Source of the DNA: Deltaproteobacteria bacterium UBA6601
GTDB taxonomy: Bacteria; Myxococcota_A; UBA796; UBA9615
Direction of reading: 5' to 3'
Assembly: GCA_002433485.1 (NCBI GenBank)
Contig: DJIF01000001.1
Span: 1-9,864, forward strand
DNA length: 9,864 bases
Shown: in pieces, positions 6,627 through 9,864 of the stretch
Layout: each line of letters opens with the position of its first letter
Numbering within the stretch: the first letter of the stretch is position 1
The notes under the pieces: model-generated
What the model saw: the letters and a program-made list of their open reading frames with translations, nothing else
Databases searched by the model: none
What the model was told of the DNA's origin: nothing
Position numbers and translations under genes: made by a program

Positions 6627-7262
6627 GTGATCCGGTCCTCACGCATCATCGACATCAGCCCGGTCATCAGTCCTGAATTGGCCGTTTGGCCTGGCGATGT
6701 GGCGTTCTCACGCTCGCTAGCAATGAGCTGGGAGGCCGGCGATCATCTGGAGCTCTCAGCGATCACCGGCAGCGTCCATCTGGGCGCTCACGTTGATGGG
6801 CCAAGCCACTACAGCCCCCAGGGCAGCACCATCGACAAGCGGCCCCTGGAACTCTATCTAGGTCCGGCACAGGTGATTCGGGTGGCGGTGGACCGGGCCG
6901 AGAGGATTCGACCTGAGCAGGTTGCGGTAAAGATCGAGGCGCCTCGAGTGCTGTTCCGAACCGACAGCTACCCCGATCCCAACCATTTCAATGAGGACTT
7001 TGCCAGCCTCTCCCCGGAGCTGATTGATTGGCTCGCCAGCCAACAGGTCCGACTGGTCGGCATCGACACGCCATCGGTTGACCTCTGTGACGACAAAAAG
7101 CTGCTATCCCACAACCGCGTCGCCGCCCACGACATGGCCATCCTTGAGGGCATTGTGCTGGACTCTGTAGATCCGGGACTCTACACCCTGATCGCCCTGC
7201 CCCTGCCGCTTCAAGGCCTCGATGCATCACCTGTTCGCGCGGTACTGCTTGCCGAGGATTAA
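6627..7262 (+). CDS. kynB: Kynurenine formamidase / metal-dependent cyclase (KynB type)
   Basis: A 211-residue cyclase-family (PF04199) metal-dependent amidohydrolase, close to KynB in length and motif order. It has DISP at 9-12, WPGD at 21-24, the zinc motif H51-L-G-A-H55-V-D57-G-P-S-H61, the YLGP turn at 77-80, VRLVGIDTPSVD at 141-152, HDMAILEG at 168-175 and LPL...LDASPVRAVL near the C-terminus. KynB hydrolyses N-formylkynurenine to kynurenine and formate. Because neither tryptophan dioxygenase nor kynureninase is in the window, and the neighbours form an aminophenol cleavage cassette, the true substrate could be another N-formyl or N-acyl aryl amine, or a cyclic amide such as isatin (isatin hydrolase is in the same superfamily). 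GTG at 6627, 7 bases after the dioxygenase stop, fits the KynB N-terminus; there is no good ribosome binding site, so coupling to the preceding gene is likely. An in-frame ATG at 6528 would add 33 residues inside the previous gene and is not favoured. Confidence 0.88.
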   Translation: MIRSSRIIDISPVISPELAVWPGDVAFSRSLAMSWEAGDHLELSAITGSVHLGAHVDGPSHYSPQGSTIDKRPLELYLGPAQVIRVAVDRAERIRPEQVAVKIEAPRVLFRTDSYPDPNHFNEDFASLSPELIDWLASQQVRLVGIDTPSVDLCDDKKLLSHNRVAAHDMAILEGIVLDSVDPGLYTLIALPLPLQGLDASPVRAVLLAED

Positions 7263-7269
7263 ATGCTTC

Positions 7270-7284
7270 GTGAGCCGGACTCAC
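7270..7284. terminator. Small hairpin between convergent genes (possible weak terminator)
   Basis: GTGAG at 7270-7274 and CTCAC at 7280-7284 form a 5-bp stem with a 5-base loop, 8 bases after the kynB stop codon. No T-run follows, so termination by this element alone is doubtful. The 95-base gap shows no stronger element. Confidence 0.2.
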
Positions 7285-7350
7285 AGAGTGTCTGTTAAGA
7301 CGCGACGAACGCTACCGGGTGATTCGGCAAGATCGCTAAGCTCCTCTAAT

Positions 7351-7369
7351 CTGCTGCCTACGACAGCAG
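7351..7369 (+). terminator. Hairpin with short T-run downstream of the operon (possible terminator)
   Basis: CTGCTG at 7351-7356 pairs with CAGCAG at 7364-7369 around a 7-base loop, and a short T-run (CAACTTTTC) follows on the plus strand. It lies about 90 bases past the operon's last gene and overlaps the 3' end of the convergent aldehyde dehydrogenase gene (its stop is at 7358-7360). It could end the plus-strand transcript, but the 6-bp stem is weak. Confidence 0.25.
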
Positions 7370-8917
7370 CAACTTTTCGAGCAGGGGCTTTGACCCTTGC
7401 ACGGCGGTCCGCTGCATGTAGAAGCTCAGTCCGCGCAATCCGCCGAGTTCTTCCCCACCACCGGCGCGTCCCGGACCACCATGAATCAATGACGGCAACA
7501 CGCTGCCCGGCCCCGGTGAATGCTCGGCTACCCGCTCGTTACCAATGCACAGCCGACCGTGATAAGGCGCGATCCCAAATAGCATCTCCTTAACGAAACT
7601 CTTCTTGTCTGAATACACCGAGCTGACCAGCCCTCCCCTGCCCTTACCAATCCAAGAGCACAGTTCAGCGGTGTCATCACCGTAAGGAAGCACGGTTGCT
7701 ACCGGGCCGAAGACCTCCAGGGAATGAACGGCATCGGCATTGCCCGGGTCGCGCGCAACCAGGAGGGTCGGGGACAGGAAGTAGCCCTTATCACCCTCCA
7801 CATCCACGAGGTTGCCCCGGTCGCCACCCAGCACCACCTCAGCACAAGCCTTGAGCTGTTCAATGCCCGCCAGGGCATCACGCAACTGCCCGCCAGTGGC
7901 CAGCGGACCCACCCTGACTCCCTTGGAGTTTGGATTGCCGGCCTTCATTCCAGCAAGCTCGGTGGACAGATCTTCCACCACGGCGTCAACAGCTGCTGCG
8001 GGCACAAAGATGCGCCGGATCGCAGTGCACTTCTGGCCGGCTTTCTGGGTCATGTCCTTGACCACTTCTCGCACGAACAGATCCCAGGTCTCGGACTCAC
8101 GCTCTACATCAGGACCCAGAACCGCACTGTTGAGAGAGTCCGCTTCCACATTCACGGGGACCGAATTCTCAATGATGTTTACCTTCGAGCGGAGCAAGGT
8201 ACCGGTATCCGCCGAACCGGTAAATGCCAGCACATCCTGAAAGCCCAGCTGGTCAACCAGATCGCCGCAGGGGCCGGCGATGAAGCTCAGGGCGCCGGCC
8301 GGCAGCAACCCAGACTCAACAGCGATCTCCACCATGCGAGCGGCCAACGGCGCTGTGCTGGTGGCTGGCTTAACCACCACCGGCATTCCGGCGAGCAAGG
8401 CCACCGCCAGCTTTTCACCCATACCCCAGGCAGGAAAGTTAAAGGCGTTGATGTGAACCGCTGCACCGAGTCTAGGCACCAGCAGGTGCTGACCAACGTA
8501 ACGTGGCGCTCGGGTGAGCTGAATGAGGTCACCATCGGTAAGAAAAGTTCGGTCGCCGAGCTTCTTGCCCAACGAGGCATAGTAGGCAAGGGTTCCGGTC
8601 GCGCCATCCACATCAAACTTTGCATCGGAGCGGGTGTTGCCACCGCTGTCGGTGCTCAGCTGCAAGAGCTCATCACGGTAGCCGTGCCAGGCATTGGCCA
8701 GGTCGCCCAACAGGCGACCACGCTCAGCAAAGGTCATCGCTCGCAGTGCTGCCCCACCCTGTCGGGCATAAGCCAGGGCCGCAGCAAAGTCGATGCCATC
8801 AGTCGATGTCTCGGCAATGACCTGCTCGGTGCACGGGTTGTACAGGGCACGAGGAGCACCGGTGCCAGTGACCCAGGCCCCTCCCACGTAACTCTTGAGT
8901 TGCTTGATATCTGCCAT
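7358..8917 (-). CDS. Stand-alone PaaZ/BoxD-type aldehyde dehydrogenase
   Basis: A 519-residue aldehyde dehydrogenase of the branch acting on CoA-bound semialdehydes from aerobic-hybrid aromatic pathways: the ALDH domain of PaaZ (3-oxo-5,6-dehydrosuberyl-CoA semialdehyde, phenylacetate pathway) and BoxD (3,4-dehydroadipyl-CoA semialdehyde, benzoyl-CoA epoxidation pathway). Motifs are HINAFNFPAWG at 155-165 with Asn160, VVKPAT at 181-186, FTGSADTG at 232-239, VEADSLN with Glu258, and KAGQKCTAIRR with Cys297. Glu258 and Cys297 are two positions after the Glu256 and Cys295 known in E. coli PaaZ. The C-terminus carries the family-typical HGGPGRAGGGEELGG block at 479-493 and the SFYMQRTAVQGS ending, which is closer to PaaZ than to BoxD as I recall both. 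It stops there, lacking PaaZ's fused MaoC-like hydratase (about 680 residues in total). No other paa or box gene is in the window. It is convergent with the catabolic operon and divergent from the transporter. Confidence 0.9.
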   Translation of the reverse strand: MADIKQLKSYVGGAWVTGTGAPRALYNPCTEQVIAETSTDGIDFAAALAYARQGGAALRAMTFAERGRLLGDLANAWHGYRDELLQLSTDSGGNTRSDAKFDVDGATGTLAYYASLGKKLGDRTFLTDGDLIQLTRAPRYVGQHLLVPRLGAAVHINAFNFPAWGMGEKLAVALLAGMPVVVKPATSTAPLAARMVEIAVESGLLPAGALSFIAGPCGDLVDQLGFQDVLAFTGSADTGTLLRSKVNIIENSVPVNVEADSLNSAVLGPDVERESETWDLFVREVVKDMTQKAGQKCTAIRRIFVPAAAVDAVVEDLSTELAGMKAGNPNSKGVRVGPLATGGQLRDALAGIEQLKACAEVVLGGDRGNLVDVEGDKGYFLSPTLLVARDPGNADAVHSLEVFGPVATVLPYGDDTAELCSWIGKGRGGLVSSVYSDKKSFVKEMLFGIAPYHGRLCIGNERVAEHSPGPGSVLPSLIHGGPGRAGGGEELGGLRGLSFYMQRTAVQGSKPLLEKLLLS

Positions 8918-8925
8918 GACGCGGG

Positions 8926-8953
8926 ATTGTACTGAAAATGACCGCGGTGAAAA
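8926..8953 (-). promoter_or_regulatory. Predicted promoter of the PaaZ-like gene, nearly leaderless
   Basis: On the minus strand, a -10 box TACAAT (plus coordinates 8926-8931) matches TATAAT at 5 of 6 positions. A moderate -35 TTTTCA (8948-8953) lies 16 bases further upstream and matches TTGACA at 4 of 6. Transcription would begin around 8919, only a base or two before the ATG at 8917, and no Shine-Dalgarno sequence precedes that ATG. The annotated start agrees with the PaaZ N-terminus, so a leaderless or near-leaderless mRNA is predicted. Confidence 0.5.
8933..8953. promoter_or_regulatory. Candidate operator: palindrome with flanking direct repeats in the promoter
   Basis: The spacer between the predicted -35 and -10 boxes contains the perfect 8-base palindrome ACCGCGGT (8941-8948). 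Two direct copies of TGAAAA flank it, at 8933-8938 and 8948-8953, 15 bases apart. Their position in the core promoter would suit a repressor. Short palindromes are common in GC-rich DNA, so this is a suggestion only. Confidence 0.25.
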
Positions 8954-9010
8954 GCCGACACTGACTGCAGCGATTCGACAGCCATCCTCCGAGCAGGCAG
9001 GATCGCCGCC

Positions 9011-9864
9011 GTGAACAACAGCGTCGATAAGTCGCGGGTTCTCGCGCTGCTCACCCTGGGCCTGGCCGCGGTCAGCACCGCCGCGGTCCTAGTGCGTCTG
9101 GCCGGACGCTCAATCCCCGGGGATCTTGGCCTGGATGGACTCAGCGTTGAAGATAGTCTCGCCATAGCCTTCTGGCGCATCACCCTGGCCAGCTTGCTGC
9201 TTGCACCCATCTGGCTGAACCGCCAGCGTCGGCGCGACCTGGCCCTGCTGCCCGGTGACCACAAGCTGCGACTGATCAGCGGTGGCCTGCTGCTCGGACT
9301 GCACTTCGCGCTGTGGCTGGCGAGCCTCGCATACACCTCGGTAGCCAGCTCGGTATTACTGGTAACCACAACGCCCATCTGGGTGGCACTGTTCAGTCCG
9401 CTGATCGTGGGAGAGAAAAGCTCACGACGCAGCTGGCTGGGAATTGGCATCGCACTTCTGGGTGCGCTCATCGTCGCCTTCAAACCCTCTTCGGAGCACT
9501 CGACAAACGCGCTGCTCGGCAACGCTCTGGCACTGGGTGGTGCCCTGGCGGCCAGCGGCTACCTGATGCTTGGGCGCAGGGTGCGCCAGTCGCTAGGTTT
9601 CTTGACCTACACCGGCGCCACCCTGGCCTCTGCCTGGTGCGTTCTAGCCGCCGCGGTCGCGGTACTGGGCATCGCCATTAGCGGCTATCCAGCCCAGGTC
9701 TGGATGCTACTGCTGCTGATGGCTCTGGTGCCCCAGCTACTGGGACACGGCTCGTTGACCTACGTACTACGCTGGGTAGGTGCGGAGGTGGTCGCAGCAG
9801 TGCTGCTGGGAGAACCCATCGGCGCGGCTCTGCTGGCCTGGCTGATGCTGGGAGAAGTACCGGG
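9011..9864 (+). CDS. EamA/DMT-family membrane transporter (3' end beyond the window)
   Basis: An open frame from GTG 9011 runs to the right edge without a stop, giving 284 residues of a very hydrophobic protein. It has about nine to ten predicted transmembrane segments in two tandem EamA halves, roughly residues 9-157 and 168-284. Typical family landmarks are an early Arg-containing segment (AFWRITLAS at 53-61), the SVLLVTTTPIWVAL helix around 114-127, and the final GEPIGAALLAWLMLGE helix of the second half; only a short C-terminal tail should be missing. DMT proteins export amino acids, metabolites or drugs across the inner membrane, and the substrate cannot be told here. The GTG is supported by AGGA at 8999-9002, 8 bases upstream. 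The gene diverges from the PaaZ-like gene across a 93-base gap; I see no convincing plus-strand promoter there. Any link to the catabolic operon is unproven. Confidence 0.85.
   Translation, partial: MNNSVDKSRVLALLTLGLAAVSTAAVLVRLAGRSIPGDLGLDGLSVEDSLAIAFWRITLASLLLAPIWLNRQRRRDLALLPGDHKLRLISGGLLLGLHFALWLASLAYTSVASSVLLVTTTPIWVALFSPLIVGEKSSRRSWLGIGIALLGALIVAFKPSSEHSTNALLGNALALGGALAASGYLMLGRRVRQSLGFLTYTGATLASAWCVLAAAVAVLGIAISGYPAQVWMLLLLMALVPQLLGHGSLTYVLRWVGAEVVAAVLLGEPIGAALLAWLMLGEVP

Noticed and set aside
7724..8935. A 403-codon open frame on the plus strand opposite the PaaZ-like gene
   Set aside because: It is fully antisense to a gene with intact catalytic motifs and conserved length. Its translation has no recognisable domain, as expected for a GC-rich shadow frame.
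8734..9522. A 262-codon minus-strand open frame spanning two genes
   Set aside because: It crosses the PaaZ-like gene start, the divergent promoter region and the transporter gene; the translation is Ser/Arg-rich with no family resemblance.
1..9864. Mobile elements, CRISPR arrays, tRNA or phage genes
   Set aside because: No transposase, integrase, regularly spaced repeats, tRNA-like cloverleaf or terminal inverted repeats were found on either strand by eye.

Overview
This 9.9 kb window is GC-rich and almost fully coding. It has proteobacterial-style operon packing and reads most like a mid-to-high-GC gammaproteobacterium or other proteobacterium. The taxonomic guess rests only on protein style, a PaaZ-type aldehyde dehydrogenase and a bacterial KynB, so it is weak. 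There is no tRNA, rRNA, IS element, CRISPR array or integrase that I can support.

Positions 1-7262 hold one long plus-strand operon that enters from beyond the left edge. The order is: the 3' end of an unidentified gene, an SDR-family protein with a degenerate active site, a luciferase-like flavin monooxygenase, an asparaginase II family protein, a 2-aminomuconate/2-hydroxymuconate 6-semialdehyde dehydrogenase, the catalytic and non-catalytic subunits of a class III extradiol dioxygenase of the 2-aminophenol 1,6-dioxygenase type, and a KynB-type kynurenine formamidase/cyclase. Genes overlap by 1 or 4 bases at four junctions and are 7-10 bases apart at the other three, so they are probably cotranscribed and translationally coupled. 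Five of the seven complete genes start with GTG.

The clearest biochemical core is the dioxygenase pair plus the dehydrogenase. Together they would open an ortho-aminophenol-type ring to an aminomuconate semialdehyde and oxidise it to the aminomuconate. The monooxygenase, SDR, asparaginase-like protein and KynB-type amidohydrolase could feed or follow that core, for example by hydroxylating a ring, removing an N-acyl group or cleaving an amide. This exact combination does not match a characterised pathway that I recognise. No aminomuconate deaminase, decarboxylase, hydratase or aldolase is visible, so those steps must be encoded elsewhere or be carried out by unexpected enzymes here.

Positions 7263-7357 separate convergent genes. 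On the minus strand, 8917-7358 encodes a stand-alone aldehyde dehydrogenase related to the N-terminal half of PaaZ, or to BoxD. It is preceded by a good -10 box so close to the ATG that the mRNA may be leaderless. Diverging from it, a GTG-started gene at 9011 encodes an EamA/DMT-type membrane transporter that runs off the right edge.
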